Positions 24,501 to 32,164 of a DNA stretch of 64,000 nucleotides are shown here, one piece after another; the first letter of the stretch is position 1; each line of letters opens with the position of its first letter. The notes below the pieces were generated by a model. It was given only the letters and a program-made list of their open reading frames with translations, made no database searches and had not been told where the DNA came from. The position numbers were made by a program, and so were the translations under genes. Source of the stretch: Bathymodiolus brooksi (lineage: Eukaryota > Mollusca > Bivalvia > Mytilida > Modiolidae); assembly GCA_963680875.1 (NCBI GenBank), contig OY804590.1:21638640-21702639 (forward strand), written 5' to 3'.

Positions 24501-25735
24501 GCACTGTGAAGGGAAATAAAAATTAAGGTCACATAATACAAGTTATTGCTTAACAGAGGTGGTCACTACAGCAGGTTTGACTGTACTTAATAGAGGTGGT
24601 CACTACAGCAGGTTTGACTGTAGTTATAAAAATAATATTCTGGTCTCCCATGAAGACCATTCATTTCTTAGACATTTATTACTAATTGATATTAAATCTT
24701 TTAGAGGTATGAGTGATGATTTTTTTTGTCCTAAAACTAATGATTTTAACCAACAACTTCTACAATATTTGTTAGTAGTCAATCAGAAAATCAGTTACCT
24801 GTACAATTTCAGTTGATCCTAGATTTTCCTCTGTTAAGAACAAACTAATGTTATTATCATTTGCTTCCTCTTTATAAACTTAATTAATAGATTTCACAAG
24901 GAGCAATCATGGTTGTGATTTCAAACTACCTATCAGTTCCTATCACCACTAATGTTGTGAGTTTGAATCCCACTCATGGTGAGGTGTACTCAATACAACA
25001 TAATGTGATCAAGTTTGTCAATGGTTTTCTCCGGTTACTCCGGTTTCTTTCACGTTCACCAATAAATTTGACCGCCACGATATAACTGAAATATTGTTGA
25101 AAGTGGCATTAACACCATAACCCCTAACCCTAACCCAGATTTCACAAAACCCAAATTGGTAGCTCAGACTGAAAAAACAATTTCTATATTTAGAATTAGC
25201 CCTAGAGAGTATTTAACTGTTACATCACATGACCTGTAAAATTATTTATTTAACAATTCTGTTACATTACATGACCTGTAAAATTTATATATATGAGCTT
25301 TAAATTATAATAAAGCTCATAAGACAATCGAGCAATTGTATACATGTATGCTAGAAATTAAACTTAAAAAATTATATTTTTTAATTTATTTTGGTTCAAT
25401 TAGACAAAATGTTTGGAATGATTGCTCTCTACTTCTCCAAATGTATCGAAAAAGTCAGAAGGACTTTGTAATGGCTGATTAAAATAAGTCTACATGTTAT
25501 TCATTCGGACTTTAAATGGTATATATACTTACCCACAAAGTGGACAAGACATTTTTCCATCTACATCTCTCCCTCTCAAACATCGTGAACAAAAACTGTG
25601 AAAACATCCCAGAATGCAAGGTTCTTCATATTTCTCATTACACAAGTAGCACATTAGGGGGTTCCATCGTGCGACGTCTAAATCTTCTAAACTGTCAGGA
25701 GGGTGAAAAATCTCACCAGACATTTCTGTAGTCAT
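7332..25735 (-). CDS. RNF207-like RING/B-box/coiled-coil protein, six N-terminal exons (3' part outside window)
   Basis: Exons at 25533-25735, 24100-24211, 22302-22446, 10467-10548, 9478-9553 and 7332-7504 join in consistent phase (203+112+145+82+76+173 nt) into 263 codons plus two bases. Residues 29-67 form a C3HC4 RING (C29, C32, C40/C44, H46, C49, C52, C64, C67). Residues 100-137 are a first B-box (CANC, CNTC, C121, C124, H129). Residues 153-187 form a second (C153, H156, C172, C175). From 207 a helical coiled-coil segment runs to the last seen exon. Order and spacing follow vertebrate RNF207, an E3 ligase known there for controlling a cardiac potassium channel; its role in molluscs is unknown. 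I found no frameshift, so the gene is probably functional. Later exons lie beyond the 81-bp array to the left. TRIM-family relatives are the main alternative identity. Confidence 0.85.
7505..7785. repeat. Duplicated splice-acceptor region flanking a SINE fragment
   Basis: 7505-7560 and 7726-7785 share about 50 bp of diverged sequence (CTGAAAATAT, GTAAATACTGAGCTAATTCTA). Between them lies a SINE-A fragment. The repeat is too long for a target-site duplication, so a local duplication probably came first or accompanied the insertion. Confidence 0.7.
7582..7725 (-). mobile_element. SINE family A, 3' half
   Basis: Reverse-complement match to the tail and distal body of the copy at 4407-4640, including ATCACATAATGTTGTATCG. 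The tRNA-like head is missing. Confidence 0.8.
7795..8625 (+). mobile_element. LINE 3' end with in-frame 48-bp expansion
   Basis: A frame of 194 codons (7839-8423) encodes the C-terminus of a non-LTR RT protein: [14 protein letters not shown] and a closing [15 protein letters not shown]. The segment [16 protein letters not shown] (48 bp) is repeated in frame about eight times, 7949-8335. The 3' UTR runs to AATAAAGACTATTATTATTA near 8625, a typical LINE tail. The N-terminal RT domain is absent, so this is a dead 5'-truncated copy and not a repeat-protein gene. Confidence 0.8.
8832..9114. mobile_element. MITE 1 with TA target duplication and internal tandem repeats
   Basis: The ends are CAGTGAAACCTGTCTAAAC and its near complement GTTTAGACAGGTTACACTG, each flanked by TA. 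Inside, a ~56-bp piece with GGAGGTTCTGTTTAGACAGG is repeated about four times, so the right terminal sequence itself was multiplied. It is probably a non-autonomous Tc1/mariner derivative. Confidence 0.85.
9245..9415 (+). repeat. Relic of repeat family D
   Basis: CAGCCATCATGGATGAAGG, TTTCAGAGGAGAAAA and a GGATGACAAAAGC..CATGGCC end resemble the family that fills 17574-21475, strongly decayed. Confidence 0.5.
9478..9553 (-). CDS. RNF207-like exon 5, 76 nt
   Basis: The acceptor TTTTTTTTCCAG is 19 bp from the MITE at 9573-9751. Entered in phase 2, the exon reads [20 protein letters not shown] and ends ATG ATG before GTATGC in phase 0. [13 protein letters not shown] sequence at this position is typical of RNF207. 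Confidence 0.85.
9573..9751. mobile_element. MITE 2 with TA target duplication
   Basis: It starts CAGTCCAACTTGTCTTATG and ends AGGTTTGACTG, flanked by TA on both sides. The interior has GGTCACATAAGACAGG and AGGTGGTCAC. A second copy is at 24405-24620. Confidence 0.8.
10081..10232. repeat. Interspersed repeat C, copy 1
   Basis: Shares TACAGGCACTTCAATAAAA, GTGGCAG and TTAAAC blocks with 23813-23965. Both copies lie in RNF207-like introns. No coding content seen. Confidence 0.65.
10467..10548 (-). CDS. RNF207-like exon 4 (B-box 2), too short for simple ORF calling
   Basis: The acceptor is TATTTTTGCAG; the exon, entered in phase 1, reads [15 protein letters not shown], then [12 protein letters not shown]. 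The donor is GTAAGT (complement of 10461-10466). HxEPY..FST and the C-I-x-C-F-R-D-M block are diagnostic of the RNF207 second B-box. The preceding intron is about 11.8 kb and holds most of the repeats of this region. Confidence 0.85.
10779..12834. repeat. 38-bp minisatellite (about 54 units) from SINE-B body
   Basis: The unit begins CACTCCACTCTGACACATTA and ends TTCTGAGCTAAC. The period is exactly 38 bp, with a CACT/CAGT variant. The single-copy ancestor is visible in the other SINE-B copies around 5000 and 26067. Confidence 0.96.
12901..14422. repeat. 23/24-bp minisatellite (about 64 units) from the SINE-B B-box segment
   Basis: Units are TGACCCGACAAGTGTCTCTA or TGACCCGACAGTGGCTCTA followed by ACCC. 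The pattern of variants recurs with offsets of about 400 bp, then about 377 bp, which shows a higher-order repeat. On the minus strand each unit contains GGGTTAGAGCC, related to the B-box region of the SINE. Confidence 0.95.
14498..14556 (-). mobile_element. SINE family A, short 3' fragment
   Basis: GTGTTTAACACCACTGTCAA and AATATTTCAAT match the complement of the SINE-A tail. Only about 60 bp remain. Confidence 0.6.
14784..15042 (-). mobile_element. SINE family A, near full length
   Basis: In minus orientation it has the head GTTGTGATCGTATGGTAGTT, a B-box-like GTTTGAACCC, the CATGGCGAGGTG body and the tail ending in a TTAAACATCA-type terminus. Confidence 0.82.
15043..16408. other. Intronic spacer without recognisable gene
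   Basis: AT-rich sequence in intron 3 of the RNF207-like gene. The stretch from about 15316 onward matches 21820-21910 in reverse complement; otherwise only homopolymers and a G-rich patch near 15815 are visible. Confidence 0.5.
16409..17562 (-). pseudogene. IS630/Tc1/mariner-superfamily DDE transposase, broken
   Basis: On the minus strand, 17562-17237 encodes the helix-turn-helix part ([20 protein letters not shown] .. [13 protein letters not shown]), and 17080-16409 encodes the DDE part ([45 protein letters not shown]). The piece between them, with the first catalytic Asp in YMDETWV, is present but inverted (17092-17236). In addition the third acidic residue, expected in a NPIE motif, is Lys (NPIK). 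I found no terminal inverted repeats. Both defects make the protein inactive. It lies within an intron of the RNF207-like gene. Confidence 0.85.
17092..17236 (+). other. Micro-inversion inside the transposase pseudogene
   Basis: On the plus strand this segment reads [15 protein letters not shown] .. [17 protein letters not shown], which belongs exactly between the two minus-strand halves. Both breakpoints carry a GATTAT/ATAATC motif in inverted orientation, which may have mediated the flip. Confidence 0.85.
17574..21475 (+). repeat. Nested tandem array of mollusc repeat family D (~165-bp subunits)
   Basis: Subunits of about 165-170 bp contain GCCATCTTGGT, GACACAATTTTGGAAG, ATCATTTCA..AAAGTTTGGTT, TTTCAGA..AGAAGATTTTTATG and CCCATAGGGTCCTATGTTAA. 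They form larger units: a ~700-bp duplication (17592 versus 18292) and ~490-bp units marked by TTTAGCTTGGCGG at about 19524, 20014 and 20504. The block ends in ACAGACGGACGACAGACGC and GATGGCAATAGCTGAGC, an end I associate with a widespread bivalve repeat. The short open frames in it follow the repeat and are not genes. Confidence 0.88.
21488..21516. repeat. Poly-T tract
   Basis: A run of about 28 T residues directly right of the family D array. Confidence 0.9.
21517..22090. other. Intronic spacer
   Basis: AT-rich; contains the right arm of the long inverted repeat (21820-21905). No gene signal seen. Confidence 0.5.
22092..22259. mobile_element. MITE 1, second copy, TA target duplication
   Basis: Ends CAGTGAAATCTGTCTAAAC and GTTTAGACAGGTTTCACTG, with TA on both sides. 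Same termini as 8832-9114 but with an unamplified, different interior. Confidence 0.85.
22302..22446 (-). CDS. RNF207-like exon 3 (B-box 1)
   Basis: The acceptor TTTTTTTCCAG is strong. The exon reads [19 protein letters not shown], then [16 protein letters not shown] and ends at a Cys codon plus one base before GTAATA. A TA-flanked MITE (22092-22259) lies 42 bp downstream of the donor. Confidence 0.88.
22709..22945. repeat. Foldback with AACCTGGTTTGG ends
   Basis: AACCTGGTTTGG (22866) and CCAAACCAGGTT (22931) form an inverted pair; a third related motif, AACCTGGGTTGG, is at 22721. Possibly a small MITE nested in another. Lies between exons 3 and 2. Confidence 0.55.
22992..23199. mobile_element. 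Possible MITE with diverged TA-type ends
   Basis: The left end ACACAGTAAAAGTTTTCTTG and the right end TGAGGTTTCAATGTA are loosely complementary and share AGACC motifs. Weak evidence. Confidence 0.35.
23200..23568. other. Intron 2 sequence, nothing recognised
   Basis: AT-rich, no coding, repeat or structural signal noted. Confidence 0.5.
23569..23683. repeat. 38-bp tandem repeat, three copies
   Basis: ATTCCATACAATAATCTGTA and AAGGTCATCAGGTCAAAC repeated three times with one base difference. Confidence 0.9.
23813..23965. repeat. Interspersed repeat C, copy 2
   Basis: Matches 10081-10232 at TACAGGCACTTCAATAAAA and surrounding blocks. Confidence 0.65.
24100..24211 (-). CDS. RNF207-like exon 2 (linker and start of B-box 1)
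   Basis: The acceptor TTTATTTCAG precedes the exon. One base completes the Gly codon from exon 1, then [19 protein letters not shown] and CANCDN follow. The donor is GTAATT (weak), leaving phase 0. The LPP.DRL..FLV stretch before CANCD is also how I recall the vertebrate protein. Confidence 0.82.
24405..24620. mobile_element. MITE 2, second copy, with duplicated 3' end
   Basis: Starts CAGACGAACCAGTCTTATG after TA; the end CACTACAGCAGGTTTGACTG appears twice, 36 bp apart, each followed by TA. Lies in intron 1 of the RNF207-like gene. Confidence 0.8.
24901..25120 (+). mobile_element. SINE family A
   Basis: Carries TTTGAATCCCACTCATGG in the head and GATATAACTGAAATATTGTT in the tail; ends in ACACCATAACCCCTAACCC. 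Confidence 0.82.
25140..25526. other. Intron 1 adjoining exon 1
   Basis: AT-rich; a 46-bp near-duplicate around ACATGACCTGTAAAATT occurs near 25225 and 25268. Nothing else seen. Confidence 0.5.
25533..25735 (-). CDS. RNF207-like exon 1 (start codon and RING finger)
   Basis: ATG is the complement of 25733-25735; a second in-frame ATG follows four codons later. The exon encodes [32 protein letters not shown], a complete C3HC4 RING, and ends GTGG before GTAAGT (25527-25532 complement), leaving phase 2. Confidence 0.88.
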
Positions 25736-25799
25736 CCAACATCTATCATACTTTCAGCCTACAGTATCTTTGATGCTGTAATTATATTTGATGGTTGAG

Positions 25800-26255
25800 T
25801 CTAAGTGAGTGAGTGAGTGATTGTTGTTTAACACCAGTTGAGTAAAATTTTCAGCTATATCATGGTGAGAACAAGTAATAAGAGATGGTTGAATCTAAGT
25901 GAGTGTGTGATTGTTGTTTAACACTAGTTAGTTGAGTTAATTTTTCAGTTATATCATGGCCAGAACCAATTATAAGAGATTTATCCACTTTGTACTAGAC
26001 CAACATGCTAAGTTGGAATTTTATAGTGCTAGCTCACTGAAACAACAGTCTGCAGGTAAACATTTCAGTCCACTCTTAACAGATTAGCCTGATTCCAAGC
26101 CAACTAGTCTTGCTCTTACTCCATAAATCTGCATGCTTAGAGATGCCACTAATACCAAAGAAATTAATTTCTAGCCCTGACCAATTTCATAGTCTTTAGT
26201 TTGACTCAACGATATACCACACACTTGATGAGCATGCTAACCATTACACCACCGA
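25800..26255 (-). mobile_element. SINE family B with duplicated tail, upstream of the RNF207-like start
   Basis: The minus-strand head lies near 26255 (GGTGTAATGGTTAGCATGC) and the body matches 4903-5181. The GTGAGTGA..GATTGTTGTTTAACAC tail appears twice in tandem (about 25803-25885 and 25897-25980). Confidence 0.78.
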
Positions 26256-26748
26256 TGTATTATCACTCTATTTTTAATGAAATATTTAAGATATTAAATT
26301 TGTCATATTCAATAAATGTTAATGATACATTTTGTTCTGTGGCAGGTGTAAAGTGTAATATGTGTTTTCGTCCTCCTAATGAAATTTCATTTGTGTCTTT
26401 TCTAAAATCAATTTTCCCACCATATAACACCATAAAGTTTTAAAACAGAATCATCTTTACAGATTTTTTTTGTCTTGAGTTGTTAATTCAGACATGATTG
26501 TCATGTTTTCATACTAATTTTAAAATAAATGAATAGTGAATCACCGGCAAGGAAATGAGTATAAACCCAGAAATCATTGATTGAAGGAAATGAATATAAA
26601 CCCAGAAATCATTGATTGAATTTCTCACTTTCAATCTACATGTGTAAATACATTTAGTATTGCTTGTACAAATGACCAATTGAAAAAAAAATGGTATTGA
26701 AATAAGCTTTGAACATGCTAAATTATAACTTCCTGTATACATTGTACA
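26256..26748. other. Spacer, nothing recognised except a short duplication
   Basis: A ~35-bp direct duplication with TATAAACCCAGAAATCATTG occurs at about 26550-26622. An open frame of about 60 codons (26255-26443) has no recognised motif. Confidence 0.45.
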
Positions 26749-27858
26749 CAGTGGCAGATTCAAGGAGGGGCTTTAGCCCCCCCATCGAAAAATTCAAGCA
26801 CATATATTAACATACGCTTTTCAAGGCTATTTAACGTCACGATATGGCTTTTAATCGAATGGTTTCGATCTGCGTGATGAAAGTAAAAAAAATACAAATT
26901 AATTTCTTTGTATTGATTTAATTTTCGAAGAGGTAATTAAGAAATTATGCTAAATCAAATTTTCAAGTTTATTTGAAGTTTTTATGAATGTATTGTCAAA
27001 ATACCAATTAATCAGGTATTGCCGTTATATAAACAAGTCTAGTGTCATAATTTCATATAGGTATAACCACCAACACCTGTAAATTGAGGCTCTCTGAAGG
27101 GAATTCTTTTTTAAATAACATTTATTTTTACAAATAGAAAAAAAGGCTATTGTTGCTGTATTTAAAAAAAAATACATGAGTTTCCGTTTTGAAAATATAT
27201 GAATACAGCATATTTTAAACTCTAAATGAAAATATAAATACATTATAAAATAATTAAAATTAATTAGACTTAAATTAGATTTTGGTCTGCTTATTGCTCA
27301 AACCCTTGAGCACTTTACAAAACTGCCAAAAACACACATACACCAGACCAAGAGCAGTTGATGTAACTTCTTTGTTGTATTCCATTTGCAACTTTGATTT
27401 TGTCATAACCATTGTTATTGTTCAAATGTGCCTGGCTTTTAAGAAATCACTACAAGAGAGATCACTTGACATAGGCAGAGCCTTAAAAAGCATAACTTTA
27501 GTTCAGAGCTCACTAGACTGCAGAGCAAATGTTGAACAATTCAACCACCAGTGTCTTGAGAGGAGTGTTAAAATACAAATGTATGTGAACCACTAGACAC
27601 TGACATAGAGGTTAAAAAACCTAGAATATGCGGGGGACACATAATGAGAGATAATGGTGAAGCAGAGGGTCCGAAAGACTACTTTAGGAAGTCAATAACT
27701 GTACCTTTTCTCGACTATGCGCTAAATGAAATGAAAACAAGGTTTACCGACCTACACGTCAGAACCGCTTTGGGACTACAGTTAGTTCCATCTATTATTG
27801 AAAATATTGCTCCATAACTGAGCCCCCCCCATCAACAGAGTCTCTGGATCCACCCCTG
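26749..27858 (+). mobile_element. hAT element remnant with 5-bp target duplication
   Basis: The left end CAGTGGCAGATTCAAGGAGG and the right end GGATCCACCCCTG are diverged forms of the CAGGGGCGGATCCAG terminus. Flanks are GTACA on both sides (26744-26748 and 27859-27863). The interior keeps part of a transposase. The right 42 bp also form the left border of the segmental duplication. Confidence 0.78.
27282..27815 (+). pseudogene. hAT transposase fragment (P52rIPK/DUF4371-like)
   Basis: Readable blocks are FDFVITIVIVQMCLAFKKSL, LDIGRALKSITLVQSSLD and, after a stop near 27594, KPRICGGHIMRDN, YFRKSITVPFLDYALNEM and TRFTDLHVRTALGLQLVPS. This order is typical of the C-terminal half of hAT transposases seen in many animals. 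The N-terminal zinc finger and the rest are missing and a stop interrupts the frame, so it is not functional. Confidence 0.75.
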
Positions 27859-27863
27859 GTACA

Positions 27864-29273
27864 ACACAACAAAAATGTAAAGAGAGAAATCCATGATAAT
27901 AGCATGGAAATTAATTGAAAAAATAATAGATAAAAACACACAATTTCATGACTTAGAATATTTGCTTAAATTAGTCTATTTCTAGATCAAATATGTAGCT
28001 TTCCATATAAAAAAATATATCATTTTAAACTGGTAAATATAGCTACATTGTATTTATACTAGCAGTAACCAGATGACAGTCATGTGACTATGAAATCTGG
28101 TATTGAATGATCACACAACATTATAAAGTTTTATATACATGTAATCCTTCAAGATTTTTTTCTCTCAATAAGGTCTTATAAACCTGACAAAAATAACATA
28201 GTAAAAAGATGTCAATTCATATTTAAGTAATACTTATTATGCCATTACTTGAACAAATTTAAGTATTTCTCAAGCGATCAGACATTATTATCTGTCCACT
28301 TAAATTCTGAATCAGCCATTAAACATTCATGTCTAGATCTGGCCATGGGCAATGGGTTATTTTACTTCAAATGCAACTCGGAGACATACATGTACATGTG
28401 ATCTTTCATGATTTCTGCAGGAGACCCCTGTATATTGATCTAACCAATATCTGTGCTTCTTCCCTGGTGCTGAAAACTCATGTGTAAAGACCTATTCAGT
28501 CAATTTCTATAATTAATCCCTTAAAGTAAGTATTTTTGGAGTCAAATTAATTGATCCAACACTTGCTGGGAGCAAGCATGCCTCTTAAAGGGTCCAATCT
28601 CGCTCTTAAATTTGGCTAAATCTCACTCTTAGTGATTTTCAAAAGATCAAATGTATGGCCTGTGGGCTGCTGAACCTTCTGCAGTTTATCTTTCAGATGT
28701 TTTTTAGTCATTGAACAAGTGTAGAACATGTCTTCCTGTATGTAAAGTTAAAAAAATATTTATTTCTATTCTGCACTATACATGTATATAGAAGTAAAGG
28801 GCTACATGTACACCGGGCGCAGCATGAAACGACAGCAGCAAAGCAACAAGTCTTCACTTGCTCCAGTTTTACTGTAATCGTCCGGCGGTGTGACTTTTTA
28901 CCCAAAAACACCATAAAATTATATTATTTCTATTATTTTGAGATGTTTTATGAATAATTAATGATTTATTGGCTCCTTTATCGCTATTTTTTCATGAATT
29001 TCAACAAAATAGTCAGGTTTTTACGGACAATATCAAACAATCCCGATCTCGGTCGGGTCGCTTACAATCACGAATATACCCAAATATACATTAAAATTTC
29101 GTCTTTCAAAAGTCTGATATATATGAATTATTTTTATATTTTCCCAGAAATTCTGATACTGAAAACAATTCTAGTCTTTTTAAAACTTATGCAGTTGATT
29201 TAAGGCAATTGCTATGTGATCAAGTGGTATGTCTAATCACTGAAAAAAAAGGAACATACTGATCATTTCCCAT

Positions 29274-29316
<43 letters not shown>

Positions 29317-30360
29317 TATTCATATTAAAATGGAAGAAAAGGAATAAGATAAATAAATAAAATAACTAAAAGAGTGTTGGAAGAGATATATTTGTTGTAT
29401 GTAAGTAACACATAGCATCGTGTTATCGGTTTTCGTGCTATTATCGATTTTCAGGAATAGCGATTAACAGTATTAACCCTTCATTCATATGACGATTGGA
29501 ATTTTCAAAGAATGGCTAGTTAAATATTTCTTTGTACATAGATTGTTTTTAAAGCCATTCTTGTATTTTAATATACTCTCGATTATCTGGCAACTGTTGT
29601 TGTCAGTAAAATGGCGTCATCTGTTTTTGTGTGAAGTAAAAACAAGGCTGATATACAGGATGGAAACGAATATATAATCTGGAAATGGCTGGTTTTAAAA
29701 TTTCATGGTTCTGGCCATCTACCAAATCATACTACATCTAAATAAAATAACAGAATGTTTAAAAATGACTACTTTCAAAATTGTGTTTACTTTTGATGTT
29801 TTTTTTAGTGCTGAAACCATGACAGTTACATGACAGGAAGAGCCGGTGTCTGAGAGGCAGATGACATAGTTAAATTTTATATAGCCCTTCTGGATTTTTT
29901 TCCAGCTACTTTATAAATGAAGTAAATTTTTAGCATTACAAAAAGTATGGTTCAGTAGGTAGGTTCACTGTTCTTGGTACTTACATCTTTAAAAGCAAAC
30001 TTTAACATCTTTTACAGATGTCACACTGTAGTTTTGTTTATGTTCCATAAATAGAAACCGGAAGACACGTCAAAAATAATGCGTGCGCTGTGGAAATCAA
30101 AATAAAATGGATAAAACGAAAACAGATGACGCACGAAAACACATACCGTGACGACACCATATGAATTTTGAGTGTGTTTGGGTACATTGGTATTTGTTGG
30201 AAGTGGCCATGTTGGTGTATCGATGTTTATAATAGTTATAAAATTGATCATTTTGATTACTCTTGTAACAAATTTACGAAATTTGAATTTTTTTATGAAA
30301 AATAATTCATATCGAACCTTTAACTAATACAATAAATACGATTTTATGGTGTATTTGGGC
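27864..30360. other. Duplicated AT-rich block without recognised genes
   Basis: Matches 40347-42850. I see no coding exon, only small frames conserved because the copies are recent. Confidence 0.5.
29278..29313. repeat. (AT)n microsatellite
   Basis: About 36 bp of AT; the unit 2 counterpart, 41776-41798, is shorter. Confidence 0.95.
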
Positions 30361-30533
30361 ACAGGAATCTGAAATTTTATCAATAAAATACGGTCCAACG
30401 TTGTAATTTAATATCCACGTATCTTTACTATCCTGTCAAACGTTGTAATTTACTATCCATGTATCATTACTAGCATTGATAGTAAATTACAAGGTTTGAC
30501 CGTATTTTATTGATAAAATTTCAGATTCCTGTG
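30361..30533. repeat. Foldback, arms about 52-57 bp
   Basis: CACAGGAATCTGAAATTTTA at the left is mirrored as TAAAATTTCAGATTCCTGTG at the right. Unit 2 keeps only the first ~20 bp (42845), because a deletion begins inside the left arm. Confidence 0.85.
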
Positions 30534-30559
30534 ATTTGGGTAAAAAGTCACACCCATCG

Positions 30560-31118
30560 TCCGGCGATTGAATCTGGATTTACTCCCCAAAAAATTAGAC
30601 TGATGTAAGAATACTACCAAGCCCTTGTCACAACCAATTAAGAAAATTATTTGCAGATCAAATTATCTACTTTATCAGCTATCTATGAAAAATTAAATCT
30701 TTAGATATTTAATGACTCATGTACAATTCTGTATTCTGTATTCTTCGTGTCATAGACACTGGATTGTCTCTCTTGTAATTTTGGTATCGTCTACGCGCAT
30801 GTACAATTTACAATCGGTAATGCATTTCAACACACTTGTACTTTCACGTTCAAAGAGTTTTGAATGAAATCTTACAAAATATTTTCCAAGTCCACAACCG
30901 GAAGTTCTCAAATTACAAACGTGAAAGATAATATCAATTTCGAAACGAACACGTACATATCTCGGAATTCTCAAAAACTGTATATGCGCATGATGATTTT
31001 ACCTTTTATGAGTCAATTTGTTTTAACAACGGAAGAATTGCTGTATTCGGAGAGTGCATGAAGGAAAGAACATTGTATAAATTACGACTGCGCTTTTATC
31101 TTTTAGTGCTACAGCAAA

Positions 31119-31217
<99 letters not shown>

Positions 31218-31965
31218 AAAGTACACTATATTAGGCGACACCCTTTTCCACCTCTTTATTGACGACGTTAAAATGATAATTCTTAGCGTTACGTAATTAG
31301 CAACAGTTTCTTGCGCGACGTCTGTGTGTATACGTTTTTACTAATATGAATACTAAACAGCGGAATGGACTTTTTATTAATTGTAATACTTCTGAAACGA
31401 CTATTTTACAATACACGTTTTATACTTTTTAGTAATTTTTATGCCACTAACCAAACTTGCACAACATGGAAATGATGAATTTTTAACTACTACGTATATC
31501 TTATCATAACTGTAAATACATATCTTTTTAAGTATGTGCCCGTTAAGTTAGGTTTTATAATTTTATCCATAATTGGAGTGCTCCGAATCCCGGAGGAATT
31601 TTACCTGTACAAAGACAAAGACAAAGACAAAGATTGATAAAGAATTATTTGATAATATACAGAATTATGTTTGGAATTAAGGAGAATACGTAGACCTATC
31701 GCAAGTGAATCATTTTATGATAAGATATATTTGATCAGAAAAGAATTCGCTTGAGATATATTTGAGGATAGAGGAGAATGTTTGTTTTGTTGATATTGGT
31801 GGAATTGTTGACCAATCACTGTTCACCATGGCCGTTCCTTGATAACAGGAATGTCTGGGAAATAGATCACGAAATAAAATTATTAATGATTTTTTTCACT
31901 ATATTTTTTAATATAAACTTTCACCAAAAAAGTATATTTTTATATCGACTTTAAATAAAACTTTG
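30560..31965. other. Spacer of unit 1, mostly deleted from unit 2
   Basis: Contains the (AAAT)n tract and, at 31788-31840, the single-copy ancestor of the 52-bp minisatellite of unit 2. No gene recognised. Confidence 0.55.
31115..31219. repeat. (AAAT)n microsatellite, about 26 copies
   Basis: Uninterrupted AAAT/TAAA repeats. Confidence 0.97.
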
Positions 31966-32162
31966 CAGGGGCGGATCCAGGGGGGGGGGCGCACCCGGCG
32001 CGCGCCCCCCCCCCCCCCCCCCTAAAATTAGAAAAAATATGATTTTTTGACGTAAAATCGTGATTTTTCACACGAAATACTCCAAAAATTTTCGCGCCTC
32101 CCTCCGCTCGGCGCAAATTTTTTGAGTGCACCCCCTAACTTGAAATTCTGGATCCGCCCCTG
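31966..32162. mobile_element. hAT-type MITE with 5-bp target duplication
   Basis: CAGGGGCGGATCCAG at the left and CTGGATCCGCCCCTG at the right are perfect inverted ends, flanked by CTTTG on both sides. The interior is GC-rich (GGCGCACCCGGCGCGCGCC) at the left with AT-rich sequence after it. Confidence 0.9.
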
Positions 32163-32164
32163 CT

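Noticed and set aside
25120..25137. Interstitial telomere repeat CCCTAACCCTAACCC
   Set aside because: Only about two units at the tail of a SINE; too short to mean a former telomere.
26255..26443. Small gene upstream of the RNF207-like exon 1
   Set aside because: About 60 codons with no recognisable motif, no splice context and low-complexity AT-rich composition.
31023..31241. Protein of FIYL repeats
   Set aside because: Translation of the (AAAT)n microsatellite.
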